Origin: Opitutia bacterium
Lineage (GTDB): Bacteria; Verrucomicrobiota; Verrucomicrobiia; Opitutales; Opitutaceae
Direction: 5' to 3'
Length of the DNA stretch: 64,000 nucleotides
NCBI GenBank assembly: GCA_003142615.1
Contig: PLMW01000005.1
Span: forward strand, 1-64,000
The position numbers were made by a program, and so were the translations under genes. This document shows positions 1 through 11,674 of the stretch, piece after piece. The first letter of the stretch is position 1. Each line of letters begins with the position of its first letter. The notes below the pieces were generated by a model, which searched no databases, was not told the DNA's origin, and was given only the letters and a program-made list of their open reading frames with translations.

Positions 1-733
1 AGCTTGCGGCTGAACGGCGCGCGGTTGAAGGCCTCCGTCATCGGCAGCATGGTGCCGAAGCCGAGCACGAGGAGCGCCACGCTGAATTCCGGGCTGCGGC
101 GCAGCAGGCCCCGCGCGGTGCTGGTGTACAGCCTCCAGGCGGAGGTGGCGAAGCCGAGGTTGAAGAAGATAAGGATGAAGGAGACGCCGTAGGCACCGGT
201 GAACGCCGCAATCTGCAGCAGCGCCGTGCGCTGCCACTGGCTGGCGGCGAGCGGCAGCCAGGGAAAGCCGCTCAGGAACCACGTGCGCAGCCACTCGAGA
301 ATCACCCACCCGCCCGCCAGGCCAAACAGTCCGACAATCCGCAGCAGGACCGGCCGGCCCGCCAGTCGCGGCATCGCCCACCACACGGCGAGATACCACA
401 GGCCGACCCAAGCGCCGATGAACGGACCGATCAGGAAGAGGCCGGCCCACGTGACGGGGTGCAGCCACCAGAGCAGCGCCGTCCACGCCACCGCCTGCGC
501 CGCGCACAGCGTGCCGGCGTAGAGCCGGAAGGACGGACGGCGATAGGCCCAGTAGATCGCCGGCACGGCAAAACCGTAGGCGAACTCCGGGATGTCAACC
601 GGCGGAAACGAGATGACGGTCAGCAGCACCGTCAGCGCGCCGACGCCGGCCGCCCACACCCAGTCGGCATGCCGCTGCCACCACGGCGGCAGCTGAACAT
701 AAGGATCGGAAACGGCGTTGGCTGGCCGGTCGC

Positions 734-737
<4 letters not shown>
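1..737 (-). CDS. lnt: apolipoprotein N-acyltransferase (N-terminal part, runs off the window)
   Basis: Inner-membrane enzyme that adds the third acyl chain to the N-terminal cysteine of lipoproteins. About 245 codons of the N-terminal membrane domain are visible: several Trp-rich hydrophobic helices and the stretch [20 protein letters not shown], followed by [17 protein letters not shown], which match the conserved E-W...G-FPW...G-YG-SFL pattern of Lnt. The catalytic nitrilase-like domain lies outside the window. The start is a GTG at 737 that overlaps the secA stop codon (GTGA, 4 nt), so it is translationally coupled to secA. The call rests on this N-terminal pattern only; the rest of the gene cannot be seen. 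Confidence 0.8.
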
Positions 738-3763
<3,026 letters not shown>

Positions 3764-3866
3764 GAAAAGAGGGTGAAGCTAAATCGGCCCGGAGAGGCTT
3801 GGCAAACGGCAAATGCCAGTCCCCTTCCCGCTTGCAACCGGCAGGCAGTGTCCGGCGGGAGCCCCT

Positions 3867-4793
3867 TCACACGCGCCCGCGGAAATAGGCGATGGTGCGC
3901 TTCAGGCCTTCCTCGAGTGCGACGGCCGGCTTCCACTTCAGGACGCGCCGGGCCTGGGTGACGTCGGGCCGGCGCTGCTTTGGGTCATCGGCCGGGAGCG
4001 ATTGGTGCACGATTTTCGATTTACCGCCGACAAGTTTGAGCGTGAGCTCGGCGAGTCGGAGCATGGTGAACTCGTCGGGATTGCCGAGGTTGAGCGGACC
4101 GACGGTCTCCGTCTGCTTCATAAAACGCACGAGGCCTTCGATGAGGTCGTCGACGAAACAAAACGAGCGCGTCTGGGTGCCGTCGCCGTAGACCGTGAGC
4201 GGCTCGCCCTTCAGCGCCTGCACGATGAAGTTGGAGACCACCCGGCCGTCGTCGGGCAGCATGCGGGGGCCATAGGTGTTGAAGATGCGCGCAACCCGGA
4301 TGTCGACGCGGTTCTCCCGGTGGTAGTCGAAAAAGAGCGTCTCGGCGCAGCGCTTGCCTTCGTCGTAGCACGAGCGGCGGCCCACCGGATTGACATACCC
4401 CCAGTAGGTTTCGGGCTGCGGATGCACCTGCGGGTCGCCGTAGACCTCGGAGGTGGAGGCCTGCAGCACGCGCGCCTTCACCCGCTTGGCCAGGCCCAGG
4501 CAGTTGATGGCGCCCATCACCGACGTCTTCACCGTCTTGATGGGATTGTACTGGTAGTGCGGCGGCGAGGCCGGGCAGGCGAGGTTGTAGATCTGGTCGA
4601 CCTCGACCTTGAAGGGATCGACCACGTCGTGCCGCAGAAATTCAAAGCGCGGGTTGGAGAGCAGGTGGACGACGTTCTCCTTCCGGCCGGTGAACAGGTT
4701 GTCGAGGCAGATGACCTCATGCCCGTCGCTGATGAGCCGATCGCAGAGGTGACTGCCCAGAAAGCCGGCGCCGCCGGTGACGAGGATTCTCAT
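3867..4793 (-). CDS. UDP-glucuronate decarboxylase (UDP-xylose synthase-type SDR)
   Basis: Extended short-chain dehydrogenase/reductase of 308 aa that should convert UDP-glucuronate to UDP-xylose via a bound NAD-linked 4-keto intermediate, a precursor for surface polysaccharides. The Rossmann motif GGAGFLG is at residues 7-13, TSEVYG at 114-119, and the catalytic YxxxK pair is Y143 and K147 in SCYDEGKR. The motifs [12 protein letters not shown] and [16 protein letters not shown] are typical of the Uxs group rather than of GalE or RmlB. It stands alone, separated from tgt by about 140 nt containing an inverted repeat. A related decarboxylating SDR function cannot be excluded. Confidence 0.9.
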   Translation of the reverse strand: MRILVTGGAGFLGSHLCDRLISDGHEVICLDNLFTGRKENVVHLLSNPRFEFLRHDVVDPFKVEVDQIYNLACPASPPHYQYNPIKTVKTSVMGAINCLGLAKRVKARVLQASTSEVYGDPQVHPQPETYWGYVNPVGRRSCYDEGKRCAETLFFDYHRENRVDIRVARIFNTYGPRMLPDDGRVVSNFIVQALKGEPLTVYGDGTQTRSFCFVDDLIEGLVRFMKQTETVGPLNLGNPDEFTMLRLAELTLKLVGGKSKIVHQSLPADDPKQRRPDVTQARRVLKWKPAVALEEGLKRTIAYFRGRV

Positions 4794-4903
4794 GTTTTTG
4801 GTTTGGGAGTTCCGATTGGTGATTTCTTCCGGCAGGGCAAAAGCGAGGATGAACGGCCACAGCGTGGCAGGCTTGGCGAAAATCTAAAACCAAAAATCGA
4901 GAA
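4794..4903. repeat. intergenic inverted-repeat sequence (uxs-tgt gap)
   Basis: The gap carries an AT-rich word (tttttggttt near 4796) and its inverse (aaaccaaaaa near 4887), bracketing a GC-rich centre. Similar word-palindromes occupy other gene junctions in this window at 14691, 15121, 18323 and 22077. The sequences differ but the architecture is alike. They could act as transcript-end structures or be remnants of mobile repeats. Confidence 0.4.
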
Positions 4904-6043
4904 TCAAGGCTTGTCCCGGCTCCGCTCGTAGCGCTCGATCCACGCGCGATGCCAGGGGCCAAAATCGCCCGCCTCGATGTGGGCGCGCGCCTGCACCATG
5001 AGATCGAGATAGAAGTGCAGGTTGTGGATGGTGAGCAGCGTTCCGGCCAGCATCTCGTTGGCGAGCGACAGGTGCCGCAGGTAGGCGCGCGAAAAGTGGC
5101 GGCACGTGTAGTTGTCGAGTCCCTCGACGACCGGCCGCGGGTCGGCGCGATACTGTTCATTCCGCAGGTTCATCGGCCCATCCGGGGTAAACACCTGGCC
5201 GTTGCGGGCGCAGCGCGTCGGCAGCACGCAGTCGAACATGTCGACGCCCAGCGCGATCATCTTCAACAACTGCGGTGGCGAGCCGAGGCCCATCGTGTAA
5301 CGGGGCTTGTCAGCCGGAAGGTGCGGCGTGGTGGCAGCCACCTGCCGGAACATCTCCGGCTCGGGTTCGCCCACGCTCACGCCGCCGATCGCATATCCCG
5401 GAAAATCGAGCGCGGTCAGCGCCGCCGCCGCCTCGCGCCGCAGGTCGTCAAAGATGGAGCCCTGCACGATGGCAAACACCAGCTGGCCGGCAACCGGCAT
5501 CCCGAGGTCGCGCGCCGCCGCCAGACATTCGCGCGCCCAGCGATGGCTGCGTTCGACCGCGCGCTGGCAGACCTCGCGCTCGCCCGGCCAGGGCGGGCAT
5601 TCGTCCAGCACCATGGCGATGTCGGAGCCGAGGTTTTGCTGGATGGTCATCACCTCGCGCGGACCGAGGAAGATGGTCGCACCGTCAAGGTGCGACTGGA
5701 AGGTGATGCCCTCGTCGCGCACGCGGCGCAGCTTGGCGAGACTAAAGACCTGGAAACCACCGCTGTCGGTGAGGATGGAGCCCTCCCAGCCCATGAAGGC
5801 ATGCAAGCCGCCGAGGTCGCGGATGAGTTCGGAGCCCGGCCGCAAGTTGAGATGATAAGTGTTGCCGAGGATGATCTGGGCGCCGATCTCGCGCAGGTGC
5901 GCCGGTGTGACGGCCTTCACCGTTCCCTGGGTGCCCACCGGCATGAAGACGGGCGTCTCCACCACGCCGTGACGGGTGGTGAGGCGGCCGCGACGGGCGG
6001 CCGTGACCGGATCGGTCTTGAGCAGCGTAAAGTGCGCAGACAT
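4904..6043 (-). CDS. tgt: queuine tRNA-ribosyltransferase (tRNA-guanine transglycosylase)
   Basis: Exchanges guanine-34 for preQ1 in the GUN anticodons of Asp, Asn, His and Tyr tRNAs. The protein is 379 aa from the ATG at 6043; an upstream in-frame extension of 13 codons is not needed, since family members start close to this point. Visible: DSGGFQVFSLAKLR, the GGVSVGEP loop and FDCVLPTRCARNGQVFT, which carries the second catalytic Asp. The zinc site is unusual: the family pattern CxCxxC...H appears here as LDNYTCRHFSRAYLRHL, so the first two cysteines are Leu and Asn while the third Cys and the later His remain. It lies 45 nt downstream of folK and may be the last gene of the folate operon. 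Confidence 0.95.
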   Translation of the reverse strand: MSAHFTLLKTDPVTAARRGRLTTRHGVVETPVFMPVGTQGTVKAVTPAHLREIGAQIILGNTYHLNLRPGSELIRDLGGLHAFMGWEGSILTDSGGFQVFSLAKLRRVRDEGITFQSHLDGATIFLGPREVMTIQQNLGSDIAMVLDECPPWPGEREVCQRAVERSHRWARECLAAARDLGMPVAGQLVFAIVQGSIFDDLRREAAAALTALDFPGYAIGGVSVGEPEPEMFRQVAATTPHLPADKPRYTMGLGSPPQLLKMIALGVDMFDCVLPTRCARNGQVFTPDGPMNLRNEQYRADPRPVVEGLDNYTCRHFSRAYLRHLSLANEMLAGTLLTIHNLHFYLDLMVQARAHIEAGDFGPWHRAWIERYERSRDKP

Positions 6044-6088
6044 CAAAGCGCGCAGCTTCGAATGTGGTGCTGGTGAACGCAACCGGTT

Positions 6089-6613
6089 TCACGCCGGTGG
6101 AGGCGTCCAGCGCGTCACGCCGGTTGCCGGCGGTGCCGCGGCCAGCCGGGCACGCGCCTCGGTCCATTCGGGCCGGTCCAACCATGGCACGCGGGTGAGC
6201 AGTTCGCGCAAGGGCACGGTGACGAACGCCCGCTCCCACATCCGCGGATGCGGCAGGATCAGTTCCGGCCCGGCCCGCGTCTCGCCTTCATAGAGCAGCA
6301 GGTCGAGGTCGAGCGGGCGTGGGCCCCAGCGCACCTCCTGCTCGCGCCGGCGGCCCGCGGCCTTTTCCAGCTGGTGCAGGACGGCCAGCAGCGCCTCGGG
6401 CGTGAGCGTCGTCTCGACGCCCAGCACGAGGTTGAGGAACTCCGGCTGATCGAGCACGCCGACGGGCGCCGTCTCGTAGACGGCCGACTCCGCCACGGCC
6501 TTGATGCCGGGTTCGTGCGCCAGCGCCGCCAAGGCGCAGCGCATCGTGGTCCAACGGTCACCGAGATTGGCACCCACCCCAATGAAGGCCTGTCGCATTG
6601 GTTCTACCATCAA
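6089..6613 (-). CDS. folK: 2-amino-4-hydroxy-6-hydroxymethyldihydropteridine pyrophosphokinase (HPPK)
   Basis: Transfers pyrophosphate from ATP to hydroxymethyl-dihydropterin, supplying the FolP substrate. Family signatures are IGVGANLGDR near the N terminus, YETAPVGVLDQPEFLN, and RWGPRPLDLDLLLYEGE, which holds the magnesium-binding DLD acidic residues. An alternative ATG at 6598 gives MRQAFIGVGANLG, the more usual length (169 aa). The gene abuts folB, with stop and start back to back, so translation is probably coupled. Confidence 0.95.
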   Translation of the reverse strand: MMVEPMRQAFIGVGANLGDRWTTMRCALAALAHEPGIKAVAESAVYETAPVGVLDQPEFLNLVLGVETTLTPEALLAVLHQLEKAAGRRREQEVRWGPRPLDLDLLLYEGETRAGPELILPHPRMWERAFVTVPLRELLTRVPWLDRPEWTEARARLAAAPPATGVTRWTPPPA

Positions 6614-6988
6614 TCACGCGGCCGGGCGGGTCCGGCACACCCGCACCGCCAGACCGGCGCAGATGAAATCCACCGGCGGCTTTGATTTGATTACCTCAAC
6701 CTCGACCGCCCGCACGAGGGGAAACGCGCGCAGCAGTTCCGCCGCCACGGCCTCCGCCAGCGCCTCGGCGAGCTTGCAGGGCGGTCCTTCCATGACTGTG
6801 CGTACCGCTTCGTGCACCGCCCGGTAGTCGACGGTGCGGGTGAGATCATCGGTCCGGCCGGCCTCGGCCAGCGGCAGTTCCAGCTGCACGGTGACCTCGA
6901 AATCCTGGCCGTGGGCCGTCTCCTCGGGCAGCACGCCGTGGCGGCCGAAGAAATGCATGCGGGAAAGGGTGAGCGTGTCGGGAGTCAT
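6614..6988 (-). CDS. folB: dihydroneopterin aldolase
   Basis: Cleaves dihydroneopterin to hydroxymethyl-dihydropterin and glycolaldehyde. It is 124 aa, the normal family length. The motif FFGRHGVLPEE near the N terminus contains the substrate-contacting Glu, TVDYRAVHEAV is typical of the fold, and the catalytic Lys sits in VIKSKPP near the C terminus. Its ATG overlaps the folP stop (ATGA), part of the overlapping pabB-pabC-folP-folB-folK operon. Confidence 0.93.
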   Translation of the reverse strand: MTPDTLTLSRMHFFGRHGVLPEETAHGQDFEVTVQLELPLAEAGRTDDLTRTVDYRAVHEAVRTVMEGPPCKLAEALAEAVAAELLRAFPLVRAVEVEVIKSKPPVDFICAGLAVRVCRTRPAA

Positions 6989-7950
6989 GGTTTCCAGGTG
7001 AGACCGGCCCTGATTGCATCGGCCATCCGCACGAAGCGCAACATCGGCGCCACGTCATGCACGCGCACCATCTGGCAGCCCTGCCGGATGCCCCACACGA
7101 GCGTGGCGCCCGTGCCGTCAAGCCGGTCGTCCACCGGCGCGCCGAGCACGAGGCCGATGGTCGACTTCCGCGACGTGCCGAGCAGGACCGGGTGGCCGAG
7201 CGCGCCGATCCAGTCGAGGTGTTTGAGCACCTCGAGATTGTGCGCCGGTTCCTTCGCGAAGCCAAAGCCCGGGTCGAGCCAGAGCTGGTGCGCCGGCACC
7301 CCCGCCGCCTGCGCCACGGCAAGGCTCAGCCGCAGGTCGAGCAGCAGGTCGGCCCAGAAGTCGCCGTAGGCCCGGTCGGGCCGGTTGTGCATGAGGATGA
7401 CCGGACAGCGGAGCGCGGCCACCGCCGCCGCCATGGGCGAACGCGGCAGGGGCGGTGCGGGGGCTCCGCTTTGCAGGGCCTCGATTCCGCGCCGCCGCTC
7501 CTCCGCCGTAAATCCGTGCAGGCAACCCCAGATGTCGTTGACGATATCCGCGCCAGTCCGCACCGCGGCGTCCGCCACCGCCGCCTTGTAGGTGTCGATG
7601 GAAATGGCCGCGTCCGGGAAGGTTCGACGCAGCGCGGCCAGCGCCGGCAGCACGCGGTCACATTCCTCGGCCGCACTCACCGGCGCCGCGCCCGGCCGCG
7701 TCGATTCGCCGCCCACGTCAAGCACATCGGCGCCGGCCGCCAGCATTCCACTGGCCCGATCCACGACCGCCTGGACGGAGGGCAACTGTCCCCCGTCGGA
7801 AAAGGAATCGGGGGTGAGGTTCAACACGCCCATGACGAGTGTGCGACCGCCCGGCACTGGCAGCGGGCGGCCATGCGGGCTTTGCCAGACGGCGGACTGC
7901 ATCGGATCCTGTAGTAGGTGGAGGTGGAGCGACGAGGCAACCCTCTTCAT
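6985..7950 (-). CDS. folP: dihydropteroate synthase
   Basis: Condenses hydroxymethyl-dihydropterin pyrophosphate with p-aminobenzoate to dihydropteroate; target of sulfonamides. The protein is 321 aa from the ATG at 7950, which overlaps the pabC stop in an ATGA; the longer open frame upstream is only the antisense-free shadow of pabC. Motifs: VMGVLNLTPDSFSDGG, DVGGESTRPGA, NDIWG, LDPGFGFAKEP and GTSRKSTIG. The first 30 residues before the TIM barrel are slightly longer than in E. coli. pabB and pabC just upstream make its co-substrate, so pathway and operon match. Confidence 0.96.
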   Translation of the reverse strand: MKRVASSLHLHLLQDPMQSAVWQSPHGRPLPVPGGRTLVMGVLNLTPDSFSDGGQLPSVQAVVDRASGMLAAGADVLDVGGESTRPGAAPVSAAEECDRVLPALAALRRTFPDAAISIDTYKAAVADAAVRTGADIVNDIWGCLHGFTAEERRRGIEALQSGAPAPPLPRSPMAAAVAALRCPVILMHNRPDRAYGDFWADLLLDLRLSLAVAQAAGVPAHQLWLDPGFGFAKEPAHNLEVLKHLDWIGALGHPVLLGTSRKSTIGLVLGAPVDDRLDGTGATLVWGIRQGCQMVRVHDVAPMLRFVRMADAIRAGLTWKP

Positions 7951-8855
7951 GTGTCCCGCCGCGTCATCTCCGGCATGCACATGACCTGGAAACGCGCCTC
8001 CAGCCGGCGGAACCATGGATGCTCGACTGTCGCGGGTTCCGCCAGCGGGCGGCCGGTTTCGTCGAGAACTCGCGCCACCGGTGCCAGCCCAAGCGTGCCG
8101 CTTGTCAGAAAAACCATCCCTGCCTCCGCGAGTGCTGTCGGCGGAAAAATTCCTTCGTGGACGGCGATCCCTTCCGTCTGCGCCAGTTCCAGCACCACCG
8201 CGCGCACCACGCCGGGCAGCACACCGAGGGTGAGGGCCGGCGTGCACAGTCTGCTGCGGGCGGCGAAAAAGAGATTGGTGGTCACGCCTTCGGCGATCCA
8301 GCCCTCCGGTGTGAGCATCAGTCCCTCGGCGCCGGCCGGCAGACCGCGATCCAGTATCTCCCACCGCGCCACAAGCGCGTTGGCATATTGCAGTGACTTT
8401 GGTCGCGGCAAAAACTCCGGTGCGAGGCGGCGCGTTGCGAGCACGTGCAAACTGCGTCCGCCCGTGGGCGGCGCCGGGAGTTCGCGCAGGGTCACGAGTT
8501 CCGACGGGTGGCGGTAAGGCCCGGACGGCAGGCCGGACGGGGCCACGCCCGCCGTCACCGTGTAGCGAAAGACCGCATCCTCGCATCCGTTGCGCGCGAG
8601 CAACTCCTGCAGGATGCGCGGCAGTTCCGTCTCCGCCCGCGGCAGCAGCGCCGACGCAGGGAACTCGATGCGGTAGCGCCGGCACCCCGCCCGCAGCCGC
8701 GCCAGATGGCGCGGCAGCAGCGGCGCCCGGCCGCCCCAAGTGCGGAAGGTTTCAAAAAGACCGGCGCCGAACTGCACGGCGTGGTCGAGCACCGGCAATT
8801 GCGCCGTGGCGGCGGGCACGAATGTGCCATTGAACCAAATAATACCGTCAGTCAT
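7947..8855 (-). CDS. pabC: aminodeoxychorismate lyase (class IV PLP aminotransferase fold)
   Basis: PLP enzyme expected to eliminate pyruvate from 4-amino-4-deoxychorismate to give p-aminobenzoate. It is 302 aa from the ATG at 8855; a GTG nine bases earlier is possible but the ATG has a good GGAGGAGGG ribosome site about 8 nt away. Class IV features: FNGTF and HAVQFGAGLFETFR at the N terminus, the likely PLP lysine in RPKSLQYANALVARWE, and EGVTTNLFF. It overlaps the pabB end by 8 nt and the folP start by 4 nt. Sequence alone does not separate PabC from IlvE or D-amino acid transaminases; the operon context decides. Confidence 0.88.
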   Translation of the reverse strand: MTDGIIWFNGTFVPAATAQLPVLDHAVQFGAGLFETFRTWGGRAPLLPRHLARLRAGCRRYRIEFPASALLPRAETELPRILQELLARNGCEDAVFRYTVTAGVAPSGLPSGPYRHPSELVTLRELPAPPTGGRSLHVLATRRLAPEFLPRPKSLQYANALVARWEILDRGLPAGAEGLMLTPEGWIAEGVTTNLFFAARSRLCTPALTLGVLPGVVRAVVLELAQTEGIAVHEGIFPPTALAEAGMVFLTSGTLGLAPVARVLDETGRPLAEPATVEHPWFRRLEARFQVMCMPEMTRRDT

Positions 8856-10425
8856 TTGTCCCACCCTCCTCCGCCGCGCGCTTCACGGCCAGCCACAGGG
8901 CCCGGGCCTTGTTAAGCGATTCCTCGAACTCGTGCCCGGGATCGGAGTCGGCCACGATCCCGGCGCCGGACTGCACCTGCGCCTCCCCGCCGACGGCCAC
9001 CAGCGTGCGGATGGCGATGTTCAGCTTCACATTGTCATTGTAGCCCAGCCAGCCGATGGCGCCGGTGTAGATGCCGCGGCGCAGCGGTTCCAGTTCGCCG
9101 ATGATCTCCATCGTGCGCACCTTGGGCGCGCCGGTGATGGTGCCGCCGGGAAACAGCGCGGCGATGGCGTCGCAGACGGTGCGCCCCGCCGCCAGTTCGC
9201 CTACGACCCGTGACACCAGATGCATCACGTGCGAGTAGCGCTCGATGGCCATGAAATCCGCGACGTGCACCGAACCATAGCCGGCCACACGGCCGATGTC
9301 GTTGCGCAGGAGGTCGACCAGCATGAGATGTTCGGCGCGCTCCTTGGGACTGGCGATCAACTCCGCCGCCAGGGCGGCATCGGTCTCTGGCGTGGCGCCG
9401 CGCGGTCGCGTGGCCGCGATCGGGTGTGTCTCCAGCCGGCCATCCGCCACACTCAGCAGCAACTCCGGCGAACCCGAGACGACCGTCACCTCGGGAAAAC
9501 GCAGCAGCGCCATGTACGGCGAGGGGTTGAGCCGCCGCAGCGCTTCGTAGATGCGCTCCGGCGGGGCCGGCAGCGGGCGGCTTTGCCGGACCGAAAGATT
9601 CACCTGGTAGGTCTCTCCGGCGGCGATTCGCTCCTGCACGGTGCGCACCGCGGCGATGAAAGTCTCGCGCCCCGGCGACAGGTTCATCTCAGGAAGGGAA
9701 AAATAGTCCGGCGGCAGGGCTGCCGGCGTTTCTGGCGGCGGAGGCGGCACGGCTTGCGTCCGCCAGTGGTTCCATTGGTTGCGCAAGCCGAGCACCTTCT
9801 TTTGCGCCCGCGCAAAAGCGACCTCCAGCGCGCCCGCCGCCGCCTCGATGTCGTCCGCAGAATGCAGGCTGAAGCAAAACAGCGCGCACGTTTCGTGGTC
9901 GAATACCCAGCCTTCGTCCACTTCCGCCCAAACGTACCAAGGGTAGGCCAGCGCAGGCCGGTCGGGCAGCCGCAACGCCTCGAGGGTCTCCCCGGCATCG
10001 TAGGCGAGGTAGCCAACGAGTCCGCCGTAAAACGGCGGCGCGCCCGCCACCGGCGGCGCCCGCCGCTCCGCCAGCCAGGCATGCAGCACCGCCATGGGCC
10101 GCCCCGGGCGGCGCTCCGCCACCCGTTCGCCGGAGCCGTCGCCCGGCCGCCGCCAGACCCCCGCGCCTTCCGCTTCCCCGCTCAGGCGTACGCGGATGTC
10201 ATTTCCCAATACCGTGTATCGCCCCAGTTTGCCGGTTTCGAGGAGCACCGACACGGTCTGTGCGCGCCACACGGCGGTCCATTGTTCCGGCAGCGCCTCC
10301 CCGGCCCAGGCGGCGATCATGGGTAGCCGGTTGTAGGCTCCCAGCCATTCCCGCCATTGCGCGGGCATGACCAACCATCGTCCGCCCCCGGCGAAGGGCG
10401 GAGTGTGACTGAGGCGTGCGTCCAT
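8848..10425 (-). CDS. pabB: aminodeoxychorismate synthase component I
   Basis: Aminates chorismate with ammonia from the PabA glutaminase. The protein is 525 aa from the ATG at 10425; a TTG at 10464 is less likely. The C-terminal chorismate-binding domain shows IAATRPRGATPE, SPKERAEHLMLVDLLRNDIG and FPGGTITGAPKVRTMEII. PabB rather than TrpE is inferred from the operon with pabC and folP. The partner pabA lies about 2.7 kb away on the opposite strand, beyond a mobile-element-like island; without it the two would be divergent neighbours about 120 bp apart. Confidence 0.93.
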   Translation of the reverse strand: MDARLSHTPPFAGGGRWLVMPAQWREWLGAYNRLPMIAAWAGEALPEQWTAVWRAQTVSVLLETGKLGRYTVLGNDIRVRLSGEAEGAGVWRRPGDGSGERVAERRPGRPMAVLHAWLAERRAPPVAGAPPFYGGLVGYLAYDAGETLEALRLPDRPALAYPWYVWAEVDEGWVFDHETCALFCFSLHSADDIEAAAGALEVAFARAQKKVLGLRNQWNHWRTQAVPPPPPETPAALPPDYFSLPEMNLSPGRETFIAAVRTVQERIAAGETYQVNLSVRQSRPLPAPPERIYEALRRLNPSPYMALLRFPEVTVVSGSPELLLSVADGRLETHPIAATRPRGATPETDAALAAELIASPKERAEHLMLVDLLRNDIGRVAGYGSVHVADFMAIERYSHVMHLVSRVVGELAAGRTVCDAIAALFPGGTITGAPKVRTMEIIGELEPLRRGIYTGAIGWLGYNDNVKLNIAIRTLVAVGGEAQVQSGAGIVADSDPGHEFEESLNKARALWLAVKRAAEEGGTND

Positions 10426-10489
10426 TCCTGTGGCGGCTTTGGCCGAACAATGGGATAAAAGCAAGCTGCCGCGCGGGCCGGCCCCCTAG

Positions 10490-10498
10490 CCAGCCGGC
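10490..10498 (+). repeat. possible left target-site duplication
   Basis: ccagccggc directly outside the left inverted repeat. It matches ccagccagc at 13064-13072 outside the right repeat at 8 of 9 positions. IS1-family elements usually make 8-9 bp duplications. The right copy is offset by one base, so this is suggestive only. Confidence 0.3.
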
Positions 10499-10517
10499 AC
10501 TGGGTCTTTTTGAAATG
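10499..10517 (+). repeat. left terminal inverted repeat of candidate element
   Basis: Reads actgggtctttttgaaatg; the reverse complement of 13045-13062 differs by one substitution and one missing A. It lies 74 nt upstream of the pabB start. Confidence 0.5.
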
Positions 10518-10555
10518 CGGATTGCAGCCGGCTGAGCAATTGGCAGGCTGTCGGC

Positions 10556-10687
10556 ATGCCCAAGAAACGAACGCCCAAGCGCGCGACCAAATCGGTTAAG
10601 CTAAAGTGTGCGCGCAAGGATTTCGCACAGATCGCGTTTGCCGCGGTTCAACAGGCGACGGGTGCAGCGCCAAGGCGCGCCCGTTAA
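10556..10687 (+). CDS. small basic hypothetical protein (43 aa)
   Basis: Short reading frame starting MPKKRTPKRATKSVKLKC and ending AQIAFAAVQQATG plus a basic tail. A Lys/Arg-rich head followed by an xxFAQIAFxxVQxATG-like segment resembles small uncharacterised proteins I have seen in other bacteria, but I cannot name a family. Its TAA overlaps the stop codon of the convergent gene 10684-11508 (shared TTAA). No strong ribosome site is obvious. It is the first gene inside the left inverted repeat of the candidate element. Confidence 0.45.
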   Translation: MPKKRTPKRATKSVKLKCARKDFAQIAFAAVQQATGAAPRRAR

Positions 10688-11508
10688 AGTTCCGGCAAGC
10701 CTTCAACCTTGGGCGTGGGCTGGTCGGGCTTCTTAACCAGTTTCTTTTTCCAGAGGTTGAGAGTACCGATGAAGAGATCGAAATCTTCTTCGGTCATCGG
10801 GAATGGAATCCTTGCGACTTTGCCCGGACCAACCAAGACGGGCATTTCTTGGATAGCGGCGTCTGGGTTCATAGGAGTAAATGCTGATCTAGCATCGAGT
10901 TGCTTACCCTCAAGTCCCTCAGGCTTTGTTTCCTGCCGAGTGTTTTCTTGTTCATTATCAGGGCTAGAATCGGCGTTTTTATCCAATTTGGCAAGTGCAA
11001 AAGCTGAACGGTAGTTCCCTAGGACATCTCCAACAACTGACTCATTAAACCCTTTGTCTCTTACTAGAAACGGAATCATGGCCGCATCATCCGGCAGGTG
11101 AGCGCCATACCGCTCCCAAAGTGTGGCGTGAATCGCAGGTGCCCTTGCCGCCACTTCTAGGGCCCTCTGTTTCCGTGGGTCGTTTTCGGGTAGGAGTAAG
11201 ATGTCTTGGGCGCTTTCTGATAGCTTAATCTTGCGGTCATCGCCTGACCCAGAATCCTCAATGAGCCCATAGTGCTTCATTGCGGCTATTGTCCTTAAGG
11301 CATCGCCTGACTGGGTTGTGTACCCTAGGCTCTTTAGAGAGGCGTCAATGTGCGCCTCGTGCTTGCGTTGGGAGTCCCATAGCTTACGCGCCTTTTCGAT
11401 GGCTGCGGCAAGCGTGATGGAAGGATAACCCGGACTGCGGCCACGTTTCGGCTTATCGGTTTCAGGCTTAGTCTTCGTCTCCGGTTTCTTTGGTTCTGTG
11501 GTGCTCAT
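10684..11508 (-). CDS. conserved hypothetical protein, mobile-element cargo
   Basis: 274 aa from the ATG at 11508 (a TTG at 11544 would add 12 residues). A Lys/Thr/Glu-rich low-complexity head precedes a folded region beginning YPSITLAAAIEKARKLWDSQ, followed by DALRTIAAMKHYGLIEDSG, KIKLSESAQDILL, HATLWERYGAHLPDD and GFNESVVGDVLGNYRSA. The pattern resembles uncharacterised proteins with a winged-helix-like region, but no catalytic motif is visible. The C terminus has FPMTEEDFDLFIGTLNLWKKKL. Base composition is clearly AT-richer than the flanking folate genes, which fits acquisition. Function unknown; I would not assign defence or regulation from sequence alone. Confidence 0.75.
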   Translation of the reverse strand: MSTTEPKKPETKTKPETDKPKRGRSPGYPSITLAAAIEKARKLWDSQRKHEAHIDASLKSLGYTTQSGDALRTIAAMKHYGLIEDSGSGDDRKIKLSESAQDILLLPENDPRKQRALEVAARAPAIHATLWERYGAHLPDDAAMIPFLVRDKGFNESVVGDVLGNYRSAFALAKLDKNADSSPDNEQENTRQETKPEGLEGKQLDARSAFTPMNPDAAIQEMPVLVGPGKVARIPFPMTEEDFDLFIGTLNLWKKKLVKKPDQPTPKVEGLPEL

Positions 11509-11636
11509 GCCGGGAAGTGGATCATAACCCTGTTTCGTCGTCAAGGGCTAAACGCAACATTTAGAGCAGAAATGTCAGTTAGGGCTTGCATCCAGCCCAA
11601 AAACCCTCTTACTCCCCCTTGTTCATTAAAAGAATT

Positions 11637-11667
11637 GCCCCCGAACACGCTGTAACGTGCCGGGGGC
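11637..11667. promoter_or_regulatory. stem-loop immediately 5' of the island tRNA
   Basis: A hairpin of two stacked stems: gcccccg (11637-11643) with cgggggc (11661-11667), and cacg with cgtg, closed by a 6-nt loop. It ends 7 nt before the tRNA. On the minus strand it is followed after a few bases by cttttaa, so it could be a weak minus-strand terminator. On the plus strand it could be a tRNA leader or processing signal. Confidence 0.4.
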
Positions 11668-11674
11668 GGTGAAG

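Noticed and set aside
8740-8864. GTG start for pabC nine bases before the ATG
   Set aside because: The ATG at 8855 has the better-spaced ribosome site.
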